Below are positions 24,216 to 34,848 of a stretch of 64,000 nucleotides of DNA, one piece after another. The notes under the pieces were generated by a model. It was not told the DNA's origin and made no database searches. It saw nothing but the letters and a program-made list of their open reading frames with translations. How positions within the stretch are numbered: position 1 is the first letter of the stretch; every line of letters begins with the position of its first letter. The DNA comes from Jacaranda mimosifolia. Its lineage: Eukaryota; Streptophyta; Magnoliopsida; Lamiales; Bignoniaceae. The stretch is taken from positions 47,402,503-47,466,502 of the forward strand of contig CM032117.1 in assembly GCA_018894105.1 (NCBI GenBank). The letters run 5' to 3'. The position numbers and the translations under genes were made by a program.

Positions 24216-24999
24216 TGGTTTGAAAGACTAATGCACGGGCAAAGTCTTCCCTTAATATATAATAATCCAACATTTCAAAAACAACAAAAAATCAACACAA
24301 GAACAAACTAGCAACTTCATACAACAACTCACATCCCCTTGTAACTTCAACATATGCAAGCAATCACAAGACCAACAGCAACAGATGGTAGAGCTCCACC
24401 CCCTTCTCCCAGATCCCATCCTCCTTCATAAAACGATTAATTCTATTTAAATTTTATACATAATGCATGCTTGTTATTCATAAAAATATTAATTTTCTAA
24501 CATAATGCGTGATAAAATAAAAGAAATGGTTATTTCAAAATAAACATAATATGAACTAATGAAAGTACTGGATATCAATGAACGAACATGAACCCTATAT
24601 ATTACAAATTAGAAAAATAATTACAAATTCATAGTATGAAATATTTCTAAGTATCAAAAGTGAATCAATGTACAATTATATGTGTATATATATTAATTAA
24701 TATTTTCTAATTGTAGAAATATATTCTAAATTTTAAATACTAATTTTATATTCAAATTCTAATTTCTAATTGATAATTCCTAATGTATATATAATTATAG
24801 TTTGTGCTTAATAACATATTAATAAAATTTATCTTTTAATTTCTAATTATATTAATATATTCTAAATTCTATATTCTAATTAATACTATTAATTTAAATA
24901 TCATTAACTTAAATTGTTACTACCCCTAATACCTTAAATTATAGAAATTATAAATTTAATAACTACCAAAACTTAAACACGTAAATCTAATTTCTAATC
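24216..24999. other. AT-rich non-coding stretch
   Basis: Very AT-rich with no gene or clear element. Confidence 0.3.
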
Positions 25000-25510
25000 T
25001 AATATTACGTAATCACACCATTCTGCAATTCAATCCCCAATACCTTAAATTATCAAAGTTGTAAATTTTACAACCGCCAAACATATATAAACCTATAAAG
25101 TTCAATCCCAAGTCCTAAAATTGAATATAAGAAATAATTTAATTAAATATTTTTCAATTAATCCCAAACCCTAAAATTGAATGTAACAAATAATCTAATT
25201 AATCATATTCAATTCCATATCATACCCTAACTTGATGAACCAATATTTTTCAATCAAATCCCAAACCTTAAAATTGAATATAACAAAAAATTTAAGTAAA
25301 CATTATTGATCAATTCAATCCCAAACCTTAAAACCCCTAATTAGTGACATAATTTAATTAACTATATATTCAATTCAATTAAAAAAAAATATCCATACCC
25401 TGAAATTAGATCTAACAAAATAAATTTAATTGAACATTATTCAATTTAATACTAAACCCTAAAATTGAATATAACAAACAATTTAATTATAAATACATTT
25501 AAATATAAAC
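25000..25510. repeat. Degenerate direct-repeat array with AATCCCAAACCCTAAAATTG core
   Basis: The phrase CCCAAACCYTAAAATTGAAT, followed by AACAAA and TTTAATTAA, is seen about six or seven times with 60-90 base spacing. The CCCTAAA part equals one plant telomere unit, but it is not tandem, so this is not a telomere block. Confidence 0.6.
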
Positions 25511-26610
25511 TAATTAAATCACTTTCATAACTCGTTCGAATTCTCGAAATAACGTGTTAGGTAATTATAGAGGCACAACCTTCATACCCATTTGACTGAT
25601 TTCTGAGGAAATTCTTAAGTCCAAATTTGAACCATATCAAAACACTTACATATATATACTAAGTATTTTATATTATATTATGAGAATTATGTAATATCTA
25701 TATAGTATGGTTTTAGTGATAATATAAAACGTGAACCTTCTCATGATTTTAATATAAAAATATCTAATACATAAGAATTTTTAATTAATCACGTAAGTTA
25801 CACAAAATAATTTTTCGTGCGCCGCGTGGATGCGTGTGATCAAGTCCTACTTCGGACTCGTACAGCTTTTTAAAGTGGTTTTTTCTTAGCTATTTTCGAC
25901 TTAGTTGTTAGCATTTCTAGGATATATTTTTCAACTTTCAAAATCTAAATAAATTAAATGTCACATTCTCTAATTTTACTTTCCAAAGCATACAACATTA
26001 TCCTTAAAATATTTCTTATTATTGTATATACCAATTATTCAATTTATATATATTCATAATTAATATCAAAATATTCATTTCAACCCCAACCCAACATATA
26101 AATGATTGATACGATGTCTTAATAAAATCTATCACCTCCTAAAATATTACCAAACCAACAATTTTCTATCTAAACAATCTCACCTACCCCCAAGGTCCCA
26201 AAACAAAAATAACAACTATCACATTCCCCCAACTCATTTTCCAAAACATCTTTCCCTTAATATTTCCAAATTTTACTCAAAATGCAAACAAATAAAACCA
26301 TAGTAAATAAAATCATAGTATCTGAAAGTTTTGTTTTTATTTGTAACTTCTAAAACTAATGGACAAAAAACTAAAAGTGGAAAAAAAAATTCCTGACTTC
26401 ATTTCAACAATATTTTTATAACTTTTTACCTAATATTTTGAAACACTTATCTGTCACTACTTTATCTCTCTCCAATATCTTTTTCAGTTTTCACAACTTT
26501 TCAATATTTCAAAACAAAACTAATGCAAACACCGCCTGACCAACCTGATTCTTACAAGACACGCAGGATTGCTTGTGGATCATGAATTAATCAAGGGTAC
26601 AACATGCAAG
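25511..26610. other. AT-rich non-coding stretch
   Basis: No recognised ORF or repeat. A short GC-richer island sits at about 25818-25865. Confidence 0.3.
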
Positions 26611-27574
26611 ATCTTTTAAGGGGCTTTCTACTGTCAGGTAGTTTCGTACCTACCTGACAGTAGTCAGCCAACAAGAAAATATCAACATAAATTCGATACA
26701 ATATATTATGTAAAATTGACAATAGGTTATGAAGTCATGGACAAATTTGCCTTCAATTTACTGATATGTAAAAGTCGCTACTGTGAGTAGCGACTAAAGT
26801 GGACATTATTTTATGTGAAATATATGTTAAATATTATATTGTTTCGCTGGTTTAACTAGCGATTACTTATTTCCTAATCATTTTACTAATTATATTTAAT
26901 TATTATTTAATTATTAATGTGTCTTGTTATGTTTAAGTGAAGGACAAAGAAGTCACTGGTTTGACTAGTTATTACTTATTTTTAATTACTTTCTCATCAC
27001 TTTCCCACTTATATTTAATTTTTTATTGTGTCTCATCATTTTTGCTCGTCACTTTCCTACTTATATTTAATTTTTAATTGTGTTTCATAATATTAACAAA
27101 TATTATATTTGAGTGAAGGATAAAGAAATTGCTAGTTTGACTAGCGATTACTTATTTGCTCAAAAATAAAATAGAAACAACTTTTTTATCCAATTGCTTA
27201 GTTAATTACATTGCCAATGATATTACAAAGATTTTATATAATAATTCGATTACTAAAAAAATTTATAATATAAAAAATCGTTGTACTCAATTTTGATTTG
27301 GATCACATATTCTAAGTTTATAAAATGTAAAATTTATATTTAAACTTTATATTTTTATAGTCTTGGGTATTTTCTTTTCTTAAATATTTAAATATATGTG
27401 TTTCTTACTAAAACTAGTTCCTATATTAGACTGTCATTACTTGGTTTTATTTCTTTTATTTAAATATTATTATATTCATTATATTTTATTTATTTATGTG
27501 TTCCATAATAATAATAAATATTATTATATACTTTCCAACTACAAATAATTGTCATTTTATACTTTCGTTCTTTA

Positions 27575-27622
<48 letters not shown>
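27575..27622. repeat. (ATT)n microsatellite
   Basis: About sixteen uninterrupted ATT triplets. Confidence 0.85.
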
Positions 27623-27625
<3 letters not shown>

Positions 27626-28600
27626 CTAAATAAATTTAATTTTTACTTGTGTTACATAATATTAAAAAATATTATATTTAAACAAATGCGTTATTTGAAT
27701 AAGAAAAAGATATCGTTAGTCAAATTAGTGATTACTAATTTGCTCACCACTTTAATAATTACATTTAATTTTTAATTGTGTCTCATAATATTAACAAATA
27801 TTATATTTAAATGAAGGCATATATTAACAAATATATTCAAATCCATTTACTATAACATTTAAAAAAATGAGAAATATGAGAAAAATTGCTACTACGAGTA
27901 GCGACTAAAGTTGGAAAAAAAAAAAAAAAAGGCGCTATAATTTTTTTGTAAAAAAGTGAGAGGTGGCATTGAAAATATACTTATATTATTAATGTATTTC
28001 ATGAAATAAAGAAATAATATATTTAAATATATGTGTTTCTTACTAAAACTACTCACTCTATTAGATTACATTACTTGGTTTTATTTCTTTTATTTAAATA
28101 TTATTATATTCATTACATTTTATTTTTTTATGTGTTTCATAATAATAAAAATTAATATTATTACATATATGCGTTTTCTACTATAAATAATTGTCATTTT
28201 ACAAAGCAATTACTTGTATTTTTTTTTATTTAAACGTTATTGTATTAGTTAAATTTTATTTATTAATATAATACATAATAACATTATGAATGCACCGCTA
28301 GCTGCTACGCGTAGTTGCCTTGTCAAGGGGCAATTAATTAGTTTTCATTATTAAATTAATTACATTTGCTTAAGATTAATTGAAAGCGTATGTATAATTG
28401 AACAAGACAAATGACAAGCCAGACCTACTAGTCGCTATGTCAAATGGCAATTATTTCGTTATTTAATTAATACTACAGTTACTAGATTTAATTTTTAATT
28501 GAGTTTCATAATACTAAGAAATATTACATTTATTTGAATGCGCATCTTAATAAGACAAATAAATAGCTAGTTTGACTAGTTATTACTTATTTGCTCTAGA

Positions 28601-29275
28601 CAATGTTTTCAAAATCGGATCGGACAATGAACCGGTGACCTTACTGGTTACCGGTTCGACCATTCAAATCAGTATGATGCAATAATTACGTAATAATTAT
28701 ATTTAATTTTATAAATATATATAATATTTTAATATTACCAAAAAATAAAACTTTCAATTGATATAGAAAGAATATTATTTGAAAAAAAAATTCAACTTGC
28801 TTATTTTTAAGTAATTTTTTTAGAAAATAATACTATTTTACAATTAGTCAATTATAAATAAATAAAAAATAAAGTTTCACATTAATTCAAGCAATCATTC
28901 GTTTCATACTTCAACTCCAAGTAAAAATAAATTCTTCTACGCTAAATATTCAACATAATTTAAGAGAAATTAAACAAAATAAAATAACAAATTAAACATA
29001 AATGTTCACATATAACTATCACTTTATTAAATTTTAAGAAAATAAATTCATGTTTTAAAAAATTACATTCCAAAATCTTTAATCATCATTTTCAACTCAC
29101 AATTTCTCTTTTCTTTTTTACATTTTTTTAAAAAAAATTAAAAATTTTATTAAAAAAAAGAGTGAACTGGTTGAACCGATCTGATTTTGACCACTGTCGG
29201 TTTTCAGTCTTCAACCGAACTAGATAGGCCACCGGTCACCAGTCTGATCGATCCGGTCCGATTTTCAAATCATTG
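28601..29275. mobile_element. hAT-like non-autonomous element nested in the hairpin-ended element
   Basis: It starts CAATGTTTTCAAAATCGGAT and ends GTCCGATTTTCAAATCATTG, an inverted repeat of about 23 bases. Subterminal arms are rich in ACCGGT, GGTTCGACC and CCGGTCCG. The 8-base flanks GCTCTAGA and GCTCATGG agree only in four bases plus scattered positions, so the duplication is decayed or the edges are off by a little. Confidence 0.65.
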
Positions 29276-29597
29276 GCTCATGGGGTAATGGTCGCTCTTT
29301 CAAATGGTGATTAATTGGTTTTCCTTATTTAATTAATTTTATACTAATTACATTTTACTTTTTATTTGTGTTTTATATTTGTGTGAAGGTGTAATTCTTA
29401 ATAAGAAAAAGAAATTACTAATTTGACTAGTGATTACTTATTTTATCATCAATTTCTATGTAAGGGTATATTTATATTTTATTTTACTGACAGTTCATAC
29501 TTATTTAACGGTAAAAATTTTATTAAACTAATTTAATGGTTAAAAACGATCAGGTAGGTATGAATCCTACCTGACCGTAGAAAGACCAATCTTTTAA

Positions 29598-31196
29598 TGC
29601 CACGAAAAGTACCAAACCAGAATATCAGATATTCAAATCCAAAGGCAGAAGAACACATAAGCAACGAAGCATCACACCTGTCACAGCCAAACCCCTGGGG
29701 TTTGTAAATTGTAAGCAACAAGAAAATAATCTTACAGCCGGCGTGGAGTGAGTCCGTTGGCCGAGGACCCACAATCTTCAAAAGGCCATTAGATCGTTGA
29801 ACGAGACCTTTGAGCCAAGGCCCAGCATACCATTTTGAGACACCTGGTTGGACACATGTCTGTCTGGTGGGTCCCATATGATGGATGCTTTAAATGTAAA
29901 GGTTGTTCCCGTTTAATTAAAAAGCTTTTCTTGGTAAAACGGGGATGAGACTGGGGAGTTTCCTTTGGTTGACACGTAATTGTTTCTGCTTCTTTTATGA
30001 TTCCTTTCTTTCTTTATGCAAAAATAAAGAGATAACCCTGTTAAGGGCTGCGTGTACTGTTTCCAAAGGGTAAGCAACTTTCCTTCAATGTATGGCTGAG
30101 TCATTGTTTCTAATGTGTTTGTACTTTGTATGTATGAATTTAAATGTATTCCCTTTCATAGCAAGATGATAGGTGTCCTAATCCTAATGCTGCTTCTCAA
30201 TTTCTTTTGAATGATGAATTGGGTTTCTGGGGTGACGTGTGGTGATCAAAAGGTTGGCTTTTTAACACTTGGAGGTGGAGGAAGTGGAAAGGAGGCCATT
30301 TTAAATCGAGAGGTACACTGGGATTTTATTATTGTGCAGTATTCCAGTTTTAAGGATTCTCAGTTTAACTGAGAGAATTTGTGTGTCTCTTGGAATGCAT
30401 CATATATGGGTTGTTGAGCTTTTGTTTTAACTTGTGAGTTCTGTACGAATTGTTTTTTTCTGCTTTGTATATAAAGAAGAATCTAAATTTAGAGTACCAG
30501 AAAATGCTCAGCAATGTAAAAATTTTCTTGAATGTCTTCTGGATATTATTGAATGTCTACAAGAAAATGCTCAGTAGTGTCTGAAAATTTTCTTGAATGT
30601 CTTCTGGATATTATTTCCCCTTTGATGGAAGTTTGGATTTTACGCCCTCATTCAATGGTAACCCTGTCAAGTTTTTTTACTTCTCTTACACATGGATTGT
30701 TTTGCTGTATACTTGTAGCAAATTTTTGTTCTAATTTTGTCGAAACCTTTATGTGGATTAGGTCTCAATTCGATGTGGAAGTAGACAAACATCTTTGTGG
30801 AGTTCACAAAGCTAAGGTAATTGTCAAGATTGTTGGATGAGATATCTCCGCAATCCTCTGCCATTTTAGCTGGGAAATTTGATTAGTGTGAATCAGTGTT
30901 CACAAGTTGAGTTGATTAGCTGGTATTGAGTTGATAGCATAACAAGAACTTTGTGATAAGATCCCACCTATGACCAAGCTCCCCCTGGTGCCTCTTACCT
31001 AGAAAATAGAAATAGTATCCCACAGAAGGGAGTTATCATCAAAATAGAGTCAAATTATGATAAGTCCAATGATGGTGAAGCCAATATTTTGGTGAGGACT
31101 AGACAAAGTGAAAGAAGTTTGATCTATGGTTAAACTGTCAAACAGGAACTCAAGGAAGATGATTTGACAACCCTGGCTGGTGGTCGTTTAGCCGGC
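29598..31196 (+). promoter_or_regulatory. Upstream region of the PP2C gene with ABRE-like cores
   Basis: ACGTGT cores occur on the minus strand at 29972-29978 (GACACGT) and on the plus strand at 30235-30240 (GACGTGT). Such cores are the base of ABA-responsive elements, and clade A PP2C genes are known to be ABA-induced, so a link is plausible but inferred. A diverged 54-base direct repeat stands at 30499-30615. A short open frame without a usable start (about 30958-31132) lies just before the coding exon. A splice acceptor-like CAG ends at 31145. Confidence 0.4.
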
Positions 31197-33956
31197 ATGA
31201 TAAATTCTCAATCTGAATCAGATGGCACTAGCATCTTGTGCATTGAGGAATGTAGAGTTTTGGAGGCTGATTCAGAACCAGTATCGCTTAATATCATAGA
31301 TAAGAATAGTGGTATTCGTCATAGCTTCAACAAGTCAGATTCATGGGAATCAACTATCAAGTCTGAATTAGTTGAAGATCATGTTTCTGTGGAACAGAAT
31401 CGTGAGGCTGTGAGCATTGAAGAATCTAAAAGGACATTTTCAGATCCCCCTCATAAGGTGGCTGAAGAAATGAAGATAAATAAGCAAAATCTTGCATTAA
31501 AATTTCCACCTCTCTGGGGCGTGACATCTATTCTCGGAAGGAGGCTAGAAATGGAAGACTCAGTCATTGCTTTACCACAGTTCCTGAGAATTCCTTCTAG
31601 CATGTTGAGTGACAGCCCAAGTTTTAGTTCCATACATCAAGATTTGGTTGCCCATGTATTTGGAGTTTATGATGGACATGGTGGTTTCCAGGTAAACATT
31701 CAATCACTTGTTTATTCTGCCATTTGGTTCCCTATATGTAATTAGAGAACTTTGTGTGCATAGGTTGCTAACTATTGCCGGGACCGTCTGCATCTAGTTT
31801 TAGCAGAAGAGATTGGTATTGTTAAGGAAAATTGGCGTATTGAACCTGGTGAACTTAACTGGGGGGAAAGGTGGATGAAGGTCTTTTTGAACTGTTTTCA
31901 TAGATTGGATGATGAAGTTGGAGGATTCCCCAGGGCTGATGGGGATATTACTTCTAACCTGCCCCTTCCACCTATCGCTCCCGACTCTGTAGGGTCTACG
32001 GCTGTGGTCGCCATTGTTTGTTCTACTCATATCATTGTTGCAAATTGTGGCGACTCAAGAGCAGTACTGTGTCGGGGGAAATTATCCATGCCACTATCTG
32101 TTGACCATAAAGTAAGTTTTGAGTTTGTCAAACAAATATTACTCTGTAGTTTTGTAAGCACTATTATTGGATATTGTTAATCACTGTAATCTATATATAT
32201 CTTGTTTCCAGCCAAATAGAGAAGATGAATGCAGGAGGATAGAAGCTGCAGGGGGCAAGGTCATTAATTGGAACGGATATCGTGTATCAGGTTTCCTAGC
32301 AGTTTCAAGGTCCATTGGTATGTCAGTCTTTATGTATTTTCTCAAAAAACGATCATGTGCAATTAATTTTATGATTATTCAAATTTGTTGGTTAAGAAGA
32401 CCTATGTAGATAGTTTGCTAAATGACTAGTAGCATGCTGACGAGGGTTAAACCCTGGAAAAGGCCAAAATATCCTCAAGAAGGCTAAAACTGACTAGATA
32501 CCTTTAGGGTCTGCATCTTTTTGTTCGGATCGGATATGACCCAAGCGCTCAACCGTTTGATCATTTCACATGGCAGCATCCTCACGCAGCATGTTAGCAA
32601 AACAGTAAAGGGCCTCTCAGCAAGACGATATAAAAACCCCGCTATTTGACACACCAATGAGAGAAAGCTGACTGCCTCATGACCCTCTTCTGAACCATTT
32701 CCGACCTCCATGAGAAGACAACAAATATTTCTATCCTTTGTAAATCTCCTATGTTACCAAAAAATTAGATATCTGTTATGGAAAATGTTACTAAAAATAA
32801 TTTTGTAGCTATAGCTAAAAATTTTCTTAGCAAATATAATCTTTTTTAAATAATAAGCAACAAAAATTATTACTTATCAATAGTGGCCTTGTCCGTTGGA
32901 AGTGCAACAGATTAGCTAAGCATTATTTTTAGAAAATTAATATGTATAATCATTAATTACGGATTGATTGTGATGAGAGTTAGTTAATAGAGCATCTACT
33001 TCGAATTTAGCTAGGTCAATTTCGTAGTTAAAGCTGCAAATCCATAACATTAGCTATGGGTTGGTCGTAGCTGATACCCTAGTTTTTTGTAGTATGCCAT
33101 CTTGGCTCCAAGACTTCAATTCCATGCAGGCTTGGAGTGTTCCTAGATAAATTAGGCCAGCCTATTAGACCCATAAATAAACTTGTTTGCATTTCTCCAA
33201 TTCACATGCAAAAGGAGTGACGGTAAAATGAACGTGACAAGAGTAATTTGACATCACTAGGTGATCAAAAAGATGTTGATACTGTGATGCGAGTAAGGTT
33301 TAGAGTCTTCATGTGATTGTGTAAGCCTAGACAGAGAAGTGCATGGATTTAGCTATATATCATTTCTTTAATGGGATAAAAAGTATTGAGTTAGTCACTG
33401 AGACTGAAACAAACGTGTTTCAGAATGGATAACGTAGATTCAGCCATATATAATGGCTGTCCAAGCTCAAAATCTTTTGCATCAATTGTCTATATCATCG
33501 TGATTGCTTTGATGACACCGTGCGCACATATGATAGCTTTGCGAATTTAAGATTATCTAACTATTGTTTGCATACGAATGCTTGAACCGATTAATAATTA
33601 TATCATTTCTTTTGTAAGCAGGTGATAGATACTTGAGGCCCTATGTGGTTGCAGATCCAGAAGTAATGTTTGTTCCTCGAGCAAAAGAAGACGAATGCCT
33701 TATTCTAGCAACTGATGGCCTGTGGGATGTAATGACAAATGATGAGGCTTGTGATTTGGCAAGAAGGCGAATTCTGCTATGGCACAAAAAGAATGGTGCC
33801 ATCCTGTCCAGAAACAGGGGAAAGGAGATTGATCTGGCTGCCCAAGATGCAGCAGACTACCTCTCACAGCTTGCCTTCCAAAAGGGAAGCAGAGACAATA
33901 TCTCTGTGATAGTGATCGATTTGAAAGCTCAAAGGAAGTTCAGTAAGAAGACTTGA
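31197..33956 (+). CDS. HAB1: Clade A protein phosphatase 2C, HAB1-like
   Basis: Exons 31197-31691, 31764-32111, 32212-32317 and 33622-33956, all GT-AG and in phase, give 427 residues from the first ATG. Ser/Thr phosphatases of this clade switch off SnRK2 kinases and are blocked by ABA-bound PYR/PYL receptors. Metal-site motifs are seen in order: [62 protein letters not shown] and GSRDNISVI. The WNG tryptophan that plugs the receptor lock is present ([10 protein letters not shown]). Two receptor-contact positions differ from the usual clade A residues: DGHGGF instead of DGHGGS, and RVSG instead of RVFG. The N-terminal part is about 85 residues shorter than in HAB1 if 31197 is the start. The conserved DDL..GG.RL block continues upstream of it to an acceptor at 31145, so a 5' exon is probably missing from this model. 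Intron 3 (1.3 kb) contains a CACTA-like MITE. Confidence 0.87.
32754..33093. mobile_element. CACTA-like MITE in PP2C intron 3
   Basis: The left end TTACCAAAAAATTAGATATC faces the right end GATACCCTAGTTTTTTGTAG with 3-base flanks ATG on both sides (32751-32753 and 33094-33096). Repeats with AGCTA and GTAGCT words fill the inside. Its length is 340 bases and it is non-coding. Confidence 0.5.
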
Positions 33957-34848
33957 AATTGTAAACTGTTTTTGTTGCACTTTTTCCTCTAATCAACAGC
34001 TGAAATTTTCATAGTCCTCAATGTGTTGTTGACACAGGTTTACACTACAGCAGTGGAGGAGTGTTGCTAGGTAGTTTTGTAGTATCAGTAGTATCCCCAT
34101 TTCAGACAAGTAAAAGTCAATCTATTACATTACCAGAAGCCTTATTGCTAAAAAAAATTAAAAATTCTACGTATGTAAGATGAGAAAGAAGTTGTCCACT
34201 TCATCTCTGAAATAACAGTTTCTGTTGTGCCAAATCTTTGGATAGTGCCAATCTGGGCTACAAGCTGATGCATAATAGAAGACTTCAGAAGCACGGGCCT
34301 GAAATGGAGTGGCTAATCCCGAGCTTCTGAAAAATGCTGGCTTGTCTCTTTGGCAGAAGCTAAGACTAAAACATGCAGTAGTTCTGCAAGACTTGTAACT
34401 GACAATTCCATTTATTGGTCTGAACACTTCTTATATATGCAGATTCAAAGGAAAGGAGTACGGTCACATTAAAAAAAAAAAAAAAAAAAGATGGTGGGGT
34501 AAAGAATAAACATTATTCTCGGATATACAATAATTTCATATTTTAAATATTGCATTGAATCATTTCTATTGATTGATTAATCATTGCATTTTTTGAATAT
34601 TTTAATTTTTTACAAGAAATGCAACGATTTAGTAAAGGTTGTACGCTTTATTAACTATATCGTACATTTTGCGAATAAATCAATGAATCACCCATGGCAG
34701 AATGACATTAATTTATTTGGGAATATGCTGCATCTTTGTTACAAAATGTGCTTTAAATAAAATACGAAATAAAATGGTAATAAGAATCAAGTTTAATTAT
34801 GGTTAAAGCTATGCATATATATATATACACACACACATATAACCTTGG
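33957..34848. other. Convergent 3' region between PP2C and MAPKK genes
   Basis: Non-coding gap of about 0.9 kb between two stop codons on opposite strands, holding both 3' UTRs. An A tract at about 34470-34488 and (TA)n(CA)n at about 34815-34838 are seen. Confidence 0.5.

Larger units (their letters stand above)
26620..29588. mobile_element. Mutator-like element with hairpin-forming terminal inverted repeats
   Basis: Perfect 9-base duplications ATCTTTTAA (26611-26619 and 29589-29597) flank the unit. The left end GGGGCTTTCTACTGTCAGGT and the reverse complement of the right end, TGGTCTTTCTACGGTCAGGT, match at about 17 of 20 positions and continue similar for about 15 more bases. Each end folds on itself: CTACTGTCAGGTAG, 8 bases, then CTACCTGACAGTAG on the left; CAGGTAGG, 7 bases, then CCTACCTG on the right. 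The inside is AT-rich, non-coding, full of internal repeats, and holds a nested hAT-like element and an (ATT)n run near 27575-27622. There is no transposase, so it is non-autonomous. Confidence 0.8.

Noticed and set aside
25000..25510. Interstitial telomere block
   Set aside because: CCCTAAA units are single and spaced by 60-90 bases, not in tandem.
29533..29877. 114-codon minus-strand ORF
   Set aside because: Crosses the end and target duplication of the Mutator-like element and shows no domain.
30553..30840. 95-codon ORF upstream of the PP2C as its missing first exon
   Set aside because: Overlaps the 54-base duplication, wrong character (hydrophobic, Cys-rich) and no donor in phase; clade A N-termini do not look like this.
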